DNA from: Myxococcales bacterium
Lineage (GTDB): Bacteria > Myxococcota_A > Polyangia > Polyangiales > GCA-016699535
Assembly (NCBI GenBank): GCA_020633325.1
Contig: JACKDX010000001.1
Coordinates: 1,550,001-1,614,000 of the forward strand
Length of the DNA stretch: 64,000 nucleotides
Reading direction: 5' to 3'
Part shown: in pieces, positions 8,231 through 17,107 of the stretch
Numbering within the stretch: position 1 is the first letter of the stretch
Layout: the number at the start of each line of letters is the position of its first letter
Made by a program: the position numbers and the translations under genes
The notes under the pieces: model-generated
Database searches by the model: none
What the model was told of the DNA's origin: nothing
What the model saw: only the letters and a program-made list of their open reading frames with translations

Positions 8231-9493
8231 TCAAGGGATGAGGATTTGCCCGTGTTGTGTGCGCACTGAGTCAATCCAATCGGAAGCGTCAGTAAACTCG
8301 TCTGCGTCGGGTGCCCCGACCGCATACGCGGCGCGCATCAGTGGTCCGCCCAAATCGCCATTAAGCTCGAGCCACGCGGCCTTTTGTACGCCCGGTTTAA
8401 GGCGATAGAGGCCTGAGCCAATGAAATCCAGCGTACCTCCGTTGAAAGCTGGCCCAATCGAGATTGCCGGCGCCAACACCCCGAAGGCGACATCGCTGGC
8501 CGGGCTGAGATTAAATACCAACAAGTCCAGCTCCTCGGGTGGACCGTCTTTATTGCCGGGGAGATATATTTCTAAGGGACGCATTTTGTAGTCGAGTGTT
8601 CCGTCAGCGCTTTTCTCTGCGCAGAGGAAAACCGCGGCGGAAAACTTTTCTTCCGGGTAGGGCTCATCGTCGCTCATGGTGTGCGGCAATGCGTATGCCT
8701 CCTTGGGCAACTCTCGCAGGATGTCTTCGCAGGACTCCTGAGCGAGACGCATATGCTCGCGGAACGAGGCCAACAGGTTCGATTGGACTTGCATCTCTCG
8801 GGCAAGCTCAGCTGCAAACGGAGAGGCAGCGCTGCCGAGCATAGCAAGCGAGATATCTTCGTTTGGCGACAGAAACCACGGGGACGGATGGCCGAGACAA
8901 GTCCAAGGAACCCAAAACTCGGGAATGAGTTCACCCCACTCGTTTTCGCGGGCAATGTTCGCGTACCATGCCTGATCCCTTAGCCCCAGGTTCTCGTAGG
9001 AAAACGGATGGTCGGCCGCGGCGAACAGGAAAACCCGGTCCCTGCTGTTCAGCCAACCCGTGGGCACCAATCGCTGGGCCGCAGAAGCGAGTGAATAGAG
9101 CGGGCAATCGCTGCGCGCCTCAGCCATATAGAGGGGTGCGATGGGCTGTGTGGAGCCGAGTTTTCTGACCTCTCTGACGAACACAAATTGAGGCTCCGGC
9201 TCCAAGGCAATTTGCAAGCGGTAAAGCGAGGGACCGAGTTTTTCGTGGCGATAGATGACCATGGGTTCATCTTTCTCAACCCTGAAACGCGCGTGCGAGG
9301 GAACGAGGGCGCCCCTTCGGTGCTCGAGTGTGAAGATTTCGAGATCGTAACCGGGGTGCTCCGATATCACCTGGGGGAGCAAGGCTGGGGCGGATTGAGT
9401 GGCTGCTTCCCGGCCCACGGCAGGCCGATCTCTGCACCCGAAGCTTGCGCAAAACAAGCCACACACAACAAGACCTAGAAATGCGCGCCGCAC
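8231..9493 (-). CDS. Predicted lipoprotein of unknown function
   Basis: A 420-residue protein starting at a GTG, with a basic N terminus, a hydrophobic core and a lipobox-like end (SFGC), hence probably a lipoprotein. The mature sequence is rich in Trp, Pro and acidic residues, including PEFWVPWTCLGHPSPWFL and the final region ADEFTDASDWIDSVR. I do not recognise a domain. It stands alone on the minus strand, convergent with rlpA (121 bases between stops) and divergent from the ECF sigma gene. A role in envelope biology is plausible only from its predicted location. Confidence 0.65.
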   Translation of the reverse strand: MRRAFLGLVVCGLFCASFGCRDRPAVGREAATQSAPALLPQVISEHPGYDLEIFTLEHRRGALVPSHARFRVEKDEPMVIYRHEKLGPSLYRLQIALEPEPQFVFVREVRKLGSTQPIAPLYMAEARSDCPLYSLASAAQRLVPTGWLNSRDRVFLFAAADHPFSYENLGLRDQAWYANIARENEWGELIPEFWVPWTCLGHPSPWFLSPNEDISLAMLGSAASPFAAELAREMQVQSNLLASFREHMRLAQESCEDILRELPKEAYALPHTMSDDEPYPEEKFSAAVFLCAEKSADGTLDYKMRPLEIYLPGNKDGPPEELDLLVFNLSPASDVAFGVLAPAISIGPAFNGGTLDFIGSGLYRLKPGVQKAAWLELNGDLGGPLMRAAYAVGAPDADEFTDASDWIDSVRTQHGQILIP

Positions 9494-9573
9494 CCGAGGT
9501 TATGGCACAAAGTAACACCCACGCAAGGGGCCGGTCGCCTGCGCAAGAAGTGCATGCTTCTATACAGTTATAT

Positions 9574-9597
9574 GACAATTTTGTCGTACCACTGTAC
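9574..9597. repeat. Two adjacent short inverted repeats upstream of the ECF sigma gene
   Basis: GACAA-TT-TTGTC occupies 9574-9585 and GTAC-CACT-GTAC occupies 9586-9597, immediately side by side. They lie in the 185-base divergent region between the minus-strand lipoprotein gene and the ECF sigma gene, about 80 bases before either start. Such dyads are typical of operator sites, but the bound protein is unknown. The rest of this intergenic region is AT-richer than its surroundings and contains a GATAAT hexamer around 9630. Confidence 0.35.
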
Positions 9598-9678
9598 AAG
9601 TTGGGCCGTAATTCTGTTCAAAGTATTGGATAATTCCTTCTGCGGTGATGGAGTGGTTATTGCATCAAAAAAGCCGTG

Positions 9679-10263
9679 ATGCGGCACGTATCCGATTCTG
9701 TCCCCTTGCCCGAGCCGTTGGCTCCGAATGACAATGCTGGGTTTTGCGAGGTCTTTGAGAGCTGCCGAAAGGAACTCTTTTATAGAGCACAGCGCTTGAC
9801 CCGCACCCGCTTCGATGCAGAGGACTTGGTGCAACAGACAGCGGAAAAGGCGTGGCTGAGTTGGATTACCGCACACGAGAAAAAGATCTCTCGCGCCTGG
9901 CTGCATCGCATCATGTACCATGCTTTCATCGATGGGACTCGTCGCAAGACCTGCGAGAGAGCTGCCAACGGCCGCTGGCGAAGCTTCCGCATGCAGCAAG
10001 CCGAGCTCAGCGACCATGCGCGCGGTTCCAACCACGATACGTGGAGCGACCAGGTGGACACTGCCCTCAGTCGTCTACAACGTCCCGCCCGGGATGTGCT
10101 CCTGCGCGTCGCTTTGCAAGGAGAAACCTATGACTACGTCGCGAAAGAACTCAACTGTCCCATGGGGACGGTGATGTCCCGCCTGCACCGCGCGAGGCGC
10201 CAGCTTGCGCAGGACCTCAGGTCCTACGCCCTCAAATCCGGCTACATTAAAGACGCCGCCTAA
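9679..10263 (+). CDS. ECF-type RNA polymerase sigma factor
   Basis: A 194-residue sigma-70 family protein of the extracytoplasmic function type. Region 2 is visible as YRAQRLTRTRFDAEDLVQQT (around residues 35-54) with a following AWLHRIMYHAFIDGTRRK segment, and region 4 as LLRVALQGETYDYVAKELNC and MGTVMSRLHRARRQL. Region 3 is missing, as expected. No anti-sigma factor gene is next to it, so regulation is not evident from context. The start is either ATG 9679 or the adjoining GTG 9676; no strong ribosome binding site distinguishes them. It stands alone between a divergent lipoprotein gene and the MoeB-like gene. Confidence 0.9.
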   Translation: MRHVSDSVPLPEPLAPNDNAGFCEVFESCRKELFYRAQRLTRTRFDAEDLVQQTAEKAWLSWITAHEKKISRAWLHRIMYHAFIDGTRRKTCERAANGRWRSFRMQQAELSDHARGSNHDTWSDQVDTALSRLQRPARDVLLRVALQGETYDYVAKELNCPMGTVMSRLHRARRQLAQDLRSYALKSGYIKDAA

Positions 10264-10284
10264 CTCTCTGTTTCAGCCACAGCT

Positions 10285-10312
10285 TGACTTAGGTGCGCGC
10301 GGTTTCCATAGT
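10285..10312 (+). promoter_or_regulatory. Candidate sigma-70 promoter for the MoeB-like gene
   Basis: TTGACT at 10285-10290 and CATAGT at 10307-10312 with a 16-base spacer. A second -10-like TATCAT at 10348-10353 sits eight bases before the ATG at 10362, so a short or absent leader is an alternative. The 98-base gap after the ECF gene supports an independent transcription unit. Confidence 0.35.
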
Positions 10313-10361
10313 GCGTTCCCCGATGTGCACGGAGTGCATCGAATGGCTATCATAGGGACGT

Positions 10362-11543
10362 ATGCCCAAGACATATGCAGATTTAATGAAGGATATCAAG
10401 GCATCGGTGCCAACGGTGACTCTCGAAGAGCTCAAGAAGCGCCTTGAAGCCAAGGGAAGCCATACCATAGTGGATGTGCGCGAGAGCGACGAGACCCGCG
10501 GGGGCTATATCCCGGGAGCCGTGCTTTTGCCGCGCGGCTTTTTGGAAATGCAGGCCGAGCAAAAGCTTCCGAAAAAAGACGCCCACATCATTACATACTG
10601 CGCCGGCGGCGTTCGCTCTTTGTTTGCCGCCAAGGCGTTAAAAGACCTTGGCTACACGAACGTCGAGTCCGCAAACCCCGGGTTTACGCGCTGGAAGGAC
10701 TTGGGCTTTCCCGTCGAGGCGCCTCCGCGTTTGACCTCGGCGCAACTTGAACGTTACTCGCGCCATTTGCTTCTTCCCGAGGTCGGTGCCAAGGGTCAAC
10801 AGCGGCTGTTGGATGCGCGGGTGCTGCTGCTTGGCGCAGGCGGGCTGGGATCTCCTGCGGGCCTCTACCTGGCCGCAGCCGGAGTGGGCACGCTGGGCAT
10901 TGTGGATGCCGATGTAGTGGACTCCTCGAACCTTCAGCGTCAGATCATGCACGGCACCGATCGCCTGGGACAGTCAAAGGTCGAAAGCGGCCAAAAAACC
11001 CTTCAAAACATCAACCCTGATGTCAAGATTATCCCCTTCGATGAGAGGCTGACCAGCGAGAACGTCGATCGCATCTTTGATCAAAAGTGGGATGTCATTG
11101 TGGACGGCCTTGATAACTTCCCCACCCGCTATCTTGTGAACGATGCATCGGTTTGGAAGCATATCCCCGTGGTGCACGGCTCGATATTTCGGTTTGATGG
11201 GCAGGTTACCGTGTTTTGGCCACCGAAAGGACCGTGTTACCGGTGTCTGTATCCAGAGCCGCCCCCGCCCGAACTCGCGCCATCGTGCGCCGAAGCTGGC
11301 GTGCTCGGGGTGCTCCCCGGGATCATCGGCACCCTGCAGGCGACCGAAGCCATCAAGATCATTTTAGGTCAGGGGACCCCGCTCGTGGGCAGGTTGCTCA
11401 CCTATGATTCGCTGCGGATGACCTTTGGCAATTTGAACTTGCGCAAAGATCCCAGTTGCCCCGTCTGTGGCGACAAACCCTCAGTCACGAGCTACATCGA
11501 TTACGAAGGGTTTTGTTTGGCCCCATCAAGCGCGGCCTTATGA
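10362..11543 (+). CDS. Rhodanese-MoeB/ThiF fusion: sulfur-carrier adenylyltransferase
   Basis: Activates the C terminus of a small sulfur carrier (MoaD, ThiS or similar) by adenylation and probably transfers sulfur. Residues about 15-125 are a rhodanese domain with active-site Cys80 in CAGGVRS; residues about 128-385 are the E1-like domain with GAGGLGSPAGLYLAAAG, DADVVDSSNLQRQ and two zinc CxxC pairs (CYRC and CPVC). The better-known MOCS3/MoeZ proteins carry the rhodanese at the C terminus, so this order is reversed. No moaD, thiS or cysO gene is adjacent, so the pathway (molybdopterin, thiamin or cysteine) stays open. Confidence 0.9.
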   Translation: MPKTYADLMKDIKASVPTVTLEELKKRLEAKGSHTIVDVRESDETRGGYIPGAVLLPRGFLEMQAEQKLPKKDAHIITYCAGGVRSLFAAKALKDLGYTNVESANPGFTRWKDLGFPVEAPPRLTSAQLERYSRHLLLPEVGAKGQQRLLDARVLLLGAGGLGSPAGLYLAAAGVGTLGIVDADVVDSSNLQRQIMHGTDRLGQSKVESGQKTLQNINPDVKIIPFDERLTSENVDRIFDQKWDVIVDGLDNFPTRYLVNDASVWKHIPVVHGSIFRFDGQVTVFWPPKGPCYRCLYPEPPPPELAPSCAEAGVLGVLPGIIGTLQATEAIKIILGQGTPLVGRLLTYDSLRMTFGNLNLRKDPSCPVCGDKPSVTSYIDYEGFCLAPSSAAL

Positions 11544-11608
11544 AACCTCTAGTACGATACTCTTGTGCGTCTTCATGGGTGGGCGCCGCTATAGATTAAG
11601 GCAAGACA

Positions 11609-12265
11609 GTGTCTCAACACATCCTACGTGGCATGGTTATTGGACTGCCTGCTTTGATTTTGTCCCTGTCCGTGCATGAGTTCGCCCATGCCTGGATGGC
11701 TACCCGCTTGGGGGACGAGACGCCCGTACGCCAAGGCCGCTTGACGCTCTCGCCCTTACCGCACATGGATCTTTTTGGGTCGCTCATTTTTCCTGCGTTG
11801 CTCATGATGTCCGGCACGGGGTGGTTTTTTGGCTATGCCAAGCCAGTGCAGTTTCAGCCTCGCAATTTTTCAAAGCGCATCTCCATGTGGCAGGGCACCG
11901 CTCTGACTGCCGTATGCGGACCGTTATCCAATTTGTTACTGGCGCTCCTAAGCGCGGTCCTGCTTCGGGTGGGGTTGAGCATGGAGCTTCCGCGCGCACA
12001 TGTTCTTTTGGAATTTGCCAGCGTGATGTTCACCCTCAACATCTTGCTCGCGGTCTTTAACCTGGTGCCGCTACCGCCGCTTGATGGCGGATACTTGCTG
12101 CCAAGAAGCATGGATCACATCAAGGTCTATCTCACGCGGTACTCCATGTTGCTTTTCATCTTGGTGTTCTTTGTGCCCCCCCACAATCCTATCGGTTTCC
12201 GGGTGATCAATCCTATTAGGCTGTGGCTGGAGCACATCTTGCTTTCAGTGGTAGGAATTGGATGA
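11609..12265 (+). CDS. Site-2-protease-like M50 membrane metallopeptidase
   Basis: A 218-residue integral membrane protease. HEFAH at residues 23-27 gives the two zinc histidines and catalytic Glu, and NLVPLPPLDGGYLL near residue 150 supplies the zinc Asp, both inside hydrophobic segments. This compact form lacks the PDZ domain of RseP. Targets are unknown; relatives cleave membrane-bound regulators. It starts with GTG preceded by AAGGCA, and its TGA overlaps the ATG of scpA. The M50-scpA-scpB order is frequent across bacteria, supporting the assignment of all three. Confidence 0.9.
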   Translation: MSQHILRGMVIGLPALILSLSVHEFAHAWMATRLGDETPVRQGRLTLSPLPHMDLFGSLIFPALLMMSGTGWFFGYAKPVQFQPRNFSKRISMWQGTALTAVCGPLSNLLLALLSAVLLRVGLSMELPRAHVLLEFASVMFTLNILLAVFNLVPLPPLDGGYLLPRSMDHIKVYLTRYSMLLFILVFFVPPHNPIGFRVINPIRLWLEHILLSVVGIG

Positions 12266-13056
12266 TGGGTGCCTCAGAAGAGCAGGGAAGGGCCGAAAAC
12301 GAGCCGCTTCTTGCGCCGTTTCGGGTGCGACTACCTCAATTCGAGGGGCCGCTCGATCTGTTGCTGCACTTGATTCGAACCCACGAGCTCGACATTTTGG
12401 ACCTCCCCGTGGCCTTTGTGACGGAGCGCTATCTCGAATATCTCGGGCTCATGACGCAGGTCAATTTGGACATCGCAAGCGACTACCTCGTGATGGCGGC
12501 CACATTGGTGCATATCAAGTCCAAATTGCTCGTGCCTTCACACGGTGAAGAAGTTCTCGAAGATGTCGAAGACGAAGGCGACCCGCGCGCCGAGTTGATT
12601 GCGCGGCTTCTCGAGTACCAGAAGTACAAAGAGATATCGGAGCGGCTGGGGCAGAGTTCCATTGCCGGCCGGGATGTATTCACGAGAGGGAGTGCACCGC
12701 CTGAGCCTGAGGGGGACGCGGCACTGCTCGAAGTGGGGCTTTTTAAGCTGCTTGATGCATTCGAGGGGGTGCTCCTTAGGGGCAAGGCCGATCTCAGCCG
12801 TGAGATCATGCCGGAGCGCATCAGCCTTCATGCGCGCATTGCCGAGATCACAGAACTGCTGGGGCGTCAGCCTCATTGTCGCTTCGAGGATCTTTTCCCG
12901 ATCGGCGCCGACGTTTACGATCTCGTGGTGACCTTCTTGGCGATTCTAGAGATGGCCAAAAAACGCTTATTGCGTCTTTCGCAAGCGGAACCGGTGGCGC
13001 CCATTCAACTTGCGCTTGCCTTCGAGCAAACCCCTCTGGCAGAACCGGGCGCATGA
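12262..13056 (+). CDS. scpA: Segregation and condensation protein ScpA
   Basis: Kleisin subunit that bridges the heads of the SMC complex in chromosome condensation and segregation. The sequence FEGPLDLLLHLIRTHELDI near the N terminus and YLVMAATLVHIKSKLL are hallmark kleisin segments. An in-frame codon at 12223 is not used here; I chose ATG 12262 because it forms an ATGA overlap with the stop of the M50 gene and places the conserved region at the usual distance. It is 264 residues long and overlaps the start of scpB by 4 bases. SMC itself is outside the window. Confidence 0.96.
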   Translation: MMGASEEQGRAENEPLLAPFRVRLPQFEGPLDLLLHLIRTHELDILDLPVAFVTERYLEYLGLMTQVNLDIASDYLVMAATLVHIKSKLLVPSHGEEVLEDVEDEGDPRAELIARLLEYQKYKEISERLGQSSIAGRDVFTRGSAPPEPEGDAALLEVGLFKLLDAFEGVLLRGKADLSREIMPERISLHARIAEITELLGRQPHCRFEDLFPIGADVYDLVVTFLAILEMAKKRLLRLSQAEPVAPIQLALAFEQTPLAEPGA

Positions 13057-13718
13057 GCACTCAAGGAATTATGGCGGATACAAATCTAAAACACGTGATC
13101 GAAAGCCTGATCTTCGTGGCCGATAAGCCGGTAACCACAACGCAGCTTTCCAAAGTGGCGAAAGCCTCCGCCAAGGAAATCAACGAGGCCCTCGGGGAAC
13201 TCGTTGGCGACTATAAGGGCCGAGGGCTCGAACTGGTCGAGGTTTCGGGCGGCTATCAGTTCAGATCATCGGCTCACACCTCTGAATATGTCAAACAGTT
13301 CGTGGCGCAGCGCCCTGTCCGGCTCACGCGCGCCCAGCTTGAGGTGTTGGCCATCATTGCCTATCGACAGCCGCTGACGCGACCTGAGATTGAGGAGATC
13401 CGGGGAGTCGATTCTGGCTCCGCACTGCGCGTGGTGCTTGAGAGAGCTCTGATCAAGATTCTCGGGCGGAAAGAGGAACCGGGTCGGCCTCTGATGTATG
13501 GGACCACGGGATTCTTTTTGGAGTTTTTCGGGCTACCCGCGCTCAAGGATCTCCCTACGCTACGAGAGTTTAGCGAACTCAGCGAAGAGAGCCGCGCGCT
13601 TTTTGAGCGCAAGAGTGGCGAATCGTTCGACGATGTGCGTGATGCGCTCGAGCGCCAAGCCGAAAGCGCTCAGCTTGACACTTCCGGCGAGGAACCTCCC
13701 TTGAGCGACGCGGATTAA
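13053..13718 (+). CDS. scpB: Segregation and condensation protein ScpB
   Basis: Winged-helix (KITE) partner of ScpA in the SMC complex. Signature segments are HVIESLIFVADKPVT, the LTRAQLEVLAIIAYRQPLTRPEIEEIRGVDS stretch in two parts around residues 90-120, and YGTTGFFLEFFGL. The true start is the ATG at 13053 overlapping scpA by ATGA; longer upstream reading would run inside scpA. It is 221 residues with an acidic C-terminal tail. The stop codon is followed directly by the ATG of glyQ, with no gap, so glyQ translation is probably coupled to scpB. Confidence 0.96.
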   Translation: MSTQGIMADTNLKHVIESLIFVADKPVTTTQLSKVAKASAKEINEALGELVGDYKGRGLELVEVSGGYQFRSSAHTSEYVKQFVAQRPVRLTRAQLEVLAIIAYRQPLTRPEIEEIRGVDSGSALRVVLERALIKILGRKEEPGRPLMYGTTGFFLEFFGLPALKDLPTLREFSELSEESRALFERKSGESFDDVRDALERQAESAQLDTSGEEPPLSDAD

Positions 13719-14648
13719 ATGTATTTTCAAGACCTCATTGTGACACTGCAAAACTACTGGGCAGGGCAGGGCTGCTTGCTCATGCAGCCCTACAACTCGG
13801 AGGTCGGCGCGGGCACCTTTAACCCACAAACGTTTTTGCGCGCCATAGGCCCAGAGCCGTGGAAGGTGGCGTATGTGGAGCCGTCTCGCCGCCCGACCGA
13901 TGGTCGATATGGGGATAATCCGAACCGCTTGCAGCAGTATTACCAGTTCCAGGTCATTTTGAAGCCCTCACCGCTCAATATCCAGGAGCTCTACCTGGAT
14001 TCCCTGCGCGCCATTGGCACCGATCCCATAAAACACGATATCCGCTTCGTGGAAGATGATTGGGAATCGCCCACGTTGGGCGCCTGGGGTCTCGGATGGG
14101 AAGTATGGCTCGACGGCCTGGAAATCACCCAGTTCACGTATTTTCAACAGGTGGGTGGTCTGGAATGTAAACCCATCTCGGGCGAGCTCACGTATGGCCT
14201 CGAACGGATTGCCATGTACCTGCAAGGCATAAACAATGTGTATGACCTGCAATGGAACGATTCCGTGAAATACGGCGATATCAAAAAGCGCGCTGAGTGG
14301 GAGTGGAGCAGTTATAATTTCGAGCGCGCTGATGTGCAGATGCACTTTGATTTGTTTGAAAAGTATGAGGCGCAGGGAAAGATCCTTTTAGGATTGGAGG
14401 ACGGCAAAGCCAAAGACGGCGGCTTGCGCTATAAGAGTGAGGATCCATTAGAGCGGTTGGTGTTGCCAGCCTATGATTGCGCGATCAAGTGCAGCCATTA
14501 CTTTAACATTTTAGATGCGCGAAGCGCCATAAGCGTAACCGAGCGGCAGCGTTACATCGGAAAAGTCCGCCACCTTGCACGCGCATGCGCTGAGTCCTAT
14601 TACGCTCAACGGCAAGTGGTCGGCTTTCCATTGTGTGAGCCGGCATGA
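13719..14648 (+). CDS. glyQ: Glycyl-tRNA synthetase alpha subunit
   Basis: Class II aminoacyl-tRNA synthetase subunit that forms an alpha2beta2 enzyme with GlyS and charges tRNA-Gly. The sequence is highly conserved: LQNYWAGQGCLLMQPY at the start, EPSRRPTDGRYGDNPNR, and the class II motif region around GLECKPISGELTYGLERI. Length 309 residues, slightly over the usual 290-300. It begins right after the scpB stop codon and overlaps the next gene by ATGA. Unusually, glyS does not follow: a membrane protein and a Ser/Thr kinase gene separate the two subunit genes. Confidence 0.98.
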   Translation: MYFQDLIVTLQNYWAGQGCLLMQPYNSEVGAGTFNPQTFLRAIGPEPWKVAYVEPSRRPTDGRYGDNPNRLQQYYQFQVILKPSPLNIQELYLDSLRAIGTDPIKHDIRFVEDDWESPTLGAWGLGWEVWLDGLEITQFTYFQQVGGLECKPISGELTYGLERIAMYLQGINNVYDLQWNDSVKYGDIKKRAEWEWSSYNFERADVQMHFDLFEKYEAQGKILLGLEDGKAKDGGLRYKSEDPLERLVLPAYDCAIKCSHYFNILDARSAISVTERQRYIGKVRHLARACAESYYAQRQVVGFPLCEPA

Positions 14649-15481
14649 CACGAACGGCATGTTTATCGCGGTTTCCTGCCATTTTCGGCATGTTTGTCGC
14701 CATTTCGTGTCAAAGTTGGTCCGCCCCAGCCCGTGCTGACGACTTTCATCCATTGGTCGCCAAGGGCCATGCTTTCTACGAAGAAGCGTTGTTCTCGCAG
14801 GCGCTAGAGGCTTTCGACGAAGCGGCCGCCACCGATGCGCTCACGCGCCGTGATCTTGTAGCGCTGCTTCTCGGACGGGCCCTGGTGCATTATGCGATGG
14901 GCAAAAAGCGCTCGATGGATGCGAGTCTTACTCAGCTCGCGTCCGTAGATCCGGATCACTCCTTTGGACAGACGGTCCCTCCGGAAGTCGTCGTGGCCTT
15001 TAACAACGCCCTAAGACACACCCGCGGGCGCGTCGGGGTGCGCATCAAGCGAGAGACGATTTTTGGTGGTGAGCTCCTGCAGGCTGAAGTTCGCAACGAT
15101 GTGGGTGCACTGGTGCGAGGCGTGAGGATCTTCGCGCGCGCGCAGGGTGGCGCATGGGAGCATGGGCTCAGTATGCTAAGGGTGCACGCACCAAGAAATA
15201 GCAAAGTTGCGTACTATGCAGTGGCCGTGGGCCCGGGCGGCGCACCGGTGGCGATGCTAGGGACGTCCAAGGCCCCTTTGCATTTTTCGGTCGGAGTGGC
15301 CGATGCGATTTTTCCGCCCCATCCGGCTAACACGTCCGATTCTAGTGTGCATCCCGTGGTCTGGATGGGGATCGGCGCTGTCGCTGGCGCGCTAATCACG
15401 GTTTCCGTGGTGCTGATCGTTCATGCACTCAATAAGGATGAGAGCGTGCCCAGCGTTGCGGCGTTAGGATCATGGCCGTGA
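14645..15481 (+). CDS. Exported TPR-like protein with C-terminal membrane segment
   Basis: A 278-residue protein of unknown function. It has a signal peptide with a probable AXA cleavage site (APARADD), a helical repeat-like region around residues 35-95 (HPLVAKGHAFYEEALFSQA and the following A-rich helices, TPR-like), a beta-rich middle, and a single hydrophobic segment near residues 240-265 followed by a short tail. It is squeezed between glyQ (ATGA overlap) and a Ser/Thr kinase gene (10-base overlap), so it is probably co-expressed with both and may act with the kinase at the cell envelope. That link is inference from gene order only. Confidence 0.7.
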   Translation: MTRTACLSRFPAIFGMFVAISCQSWSAPARADDFHPLVAKGHAFYEEALFSQALEAFDEAAATDALTRRDLVALLLGRALVHYAMGKKRSMDASLTQLASVDPDHSFGQTVPPEVVVAFNNALRHTRGRVGVRIKRETIFGGELLQAEVRNDVGALVRGVRIFARAQGGAWEHGLSMLRVHAPRNSKVAYYAVAVGPGGAPVAMLGTSKAPLHFSVGVADAIFPPHPANTSDSSVHPVVWMGIGAVAGALITVSVVLIVHALNKDESVPSVAALGSWP

Positions 15482-17088
15482 TTGAATCGGGTGAGTACTC
15501 CTTCGATCTTGAGCAGGATGCGCATGTGCCTGAGGTGGTGTCGGGCACGGACCGTAACTTTGGTGATTACCAGCTTCGCTATCAAATCGCTTCCGGCGGC
15601 ATGGGGACGGTGTATCTTGCACGCGACTTCGGGCCGGCAGGGTTCGTGCGAGCGGTGGCGGTAAAGCGCATCCATCCGCATCTTGCCGGCAAGCGAAAAT
15701 TCGTAGACATGTTTCTCGATGAGGCACGCATTGTCTCGCGCATCAGCCACCCCAACGTGTGCCGCATTTACGATTTCGGCCAGGTGGGAGGCACTTATTA
15801 CATGGCCATGGAGTATCTCGTGGGAGAGTCACTTGCCGGAGTGATGAACGCCATGGTCAAAGATCCCGCGCGCTTTGATGAACCGCGATGGCACGCCCTC
15901 GCGTGCCGAATAGTCGCCGACGCCGCAGAGGGCTTGCATGCCGCCCATGAGCTGCTCGACGAGAACGGCACGCCTCTCAATGTGGTCCACCGTGATGTCT
16001 CGCCCCACAATCTATTTGTCAATTATGATGGCTCGATCCGGGTGCTGGATTTTGGCGTGGCATTCGCGGCAGAACGGCTGCATCACTCAACCACCGGAAC
16101 GGTGAAGGGAAAATACGCCTATATGGCGCCAGAGCAAATCAAGTCCAAGGACTTCGATCGGCGCGCCGATATTTGGGCGCTCGGCGTGTGTCTGTGGGAA
16201 ATGCTTACGGCGCAACGGCTGTTTCGGCGGGACTCGGAGGTGGACACCATTTTGGCCGTAGGCAGCGTCGACATTGAGGCGCCATCTCAACACCGACCCC
16301 ATTTGCCTCCGAGCTTGGACAGAGTGGTAAAGAAAGCCCTCGAGCGCAATCCGGAAGATCGATATCCCACAGCTCGGGCACTCGGCAGGGAACTGTTGAA
16401 CGTCGTCAGCGATTTAGGGATCTCCGCCGGGCCTGCGGAGCTTTCGGACTGGCTGAAGCTGTTGCTGTACGAGGAGCGCGAGGAGAAGCTACACATGGTC
16501 GAAACGGTGCTTGAGTCGCCGGCGTCCGCGGCCATGAAAGGCATTGCGGCCGCGGATGCTCAAGAAGCGGATGCCTCTCTTGCGACACCGATTGTGCGCC
16601 TCAATGGCCCCTGGTTTGCATCAACCAAAGCGCGCTGGGTAGCGGGGCTTGTGATCGGCAGCATTGCACTCGGATTAATAGTTTTGGGGCTTGCGCTAGG
16701 TAATAATTTGGCGACGTCTCTACCGCAACCGGCGCCGCTCAGGGTCATAACCCCAGCGACGCCTGTCGTGATGGATCCCGTTTCGTCATTTGGGGTTGAG
16801 CCACTTGCGGCGAGTAAGGGTGCTGACCATGTTCTGCCCAAGGCAGCTTCGCGAGACAGCAGCGAAACTCTCGGCATCGGGTATGTCAATATCGTCACCC
16901 AGAACGGATGGGCGGACGTGTACGAAGGGCCGCGTTATTTGGGACGAACGCCGCGACAGATTCGGCTTTCCGATGGCCATCATGTCCTTGATGTCCGTCC
17001 GTTTGGGAGGGAGCCATCCCTGAGAAGGCCGGTGACCGTCCGTGCGGAGCGGGTGACGCGGGTTGTCATTGATCTTCAGAGCCAATAG
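15472..17088 (+). CDS. Transmembrane Ser/Thr kinase with PEGA-like C terminus (HRDVS type)
   Basis: A 538-residue receptor-type kinase. Kinase domain at about residues 33-320: glycine loop SGGMGTVY, ATP lysine K65, HRD at 173-175, DFG at 193-195 and MAPEQ. The catalytic loop reads HRDVSPHN, with Ser where Lys is usual. A hydrophobic segment (about 390-412) precedes an extracytoplasmic region whose end (VNIVTQNGWADVYEGPRYLG and onward) looks like a PEGA domain. The start overlaps the preceding membrane-protein gene by 10 bases, and glyS begins 19 bases after the stop, so it sits within the glycyl-tRNA synthetase operon. Substrates unknown. Confidence 0.9.
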   Translation: MAVIESGEYSFDLEQDAHVPEVVSGTDRNFGDYQLRYQIASGGMGTVYLARDFGPAGFVRAVAVKRIHPHLAGKRKFVDMFLDEARIVSRISHPNVCRIYDFGQVGGTYYMAMEYLVGESLAGVMNAMVKDPARFDEPRWHALACRIVADAAEGLHAAHELLDENGTPLNVVHRDVSPHNLFVNYDGSIRVLDFGVAFAAERLHHSTTGTVKGKYAYMAPEQIKSKDFDRRADIWALGVCLWEMLTAQRLFRRDSEVDTILAVGSVDIEAPSQHRPHLPPSLDRVVKKALERNPEDRYPTARALGRELLNVVSDLGISAGPAELSDWLKLLLYEEREEKLHMVETVLESPASAAMKGIAAADAQEADASLATPIVRLNGPWFASTKARWVAGLVIGSIALGLIVLGLALGNNLATSLPQPAPLRVITPATPVVMDPVSSFGVEPLAASKGADHVLPKAASRDSSETLGIGYVNIVTQNGWADVYEGPRYLGRTPRQIRLSDGHHVLDVRPFGREPSLRRPVTVRAERVTRVVIDLQSQ

Positions 17089-17107
17089 GGATTATAGGTG
17101 AGGTTTT

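Noticed and set aside
13088..13100. CACGTG core resembling half of a parS site near scpB (also several other CACGTG sites)
   Set aside because: The flanking bases do not match the TGTTTCACGTGAAACA palindrome; no parS site was found.
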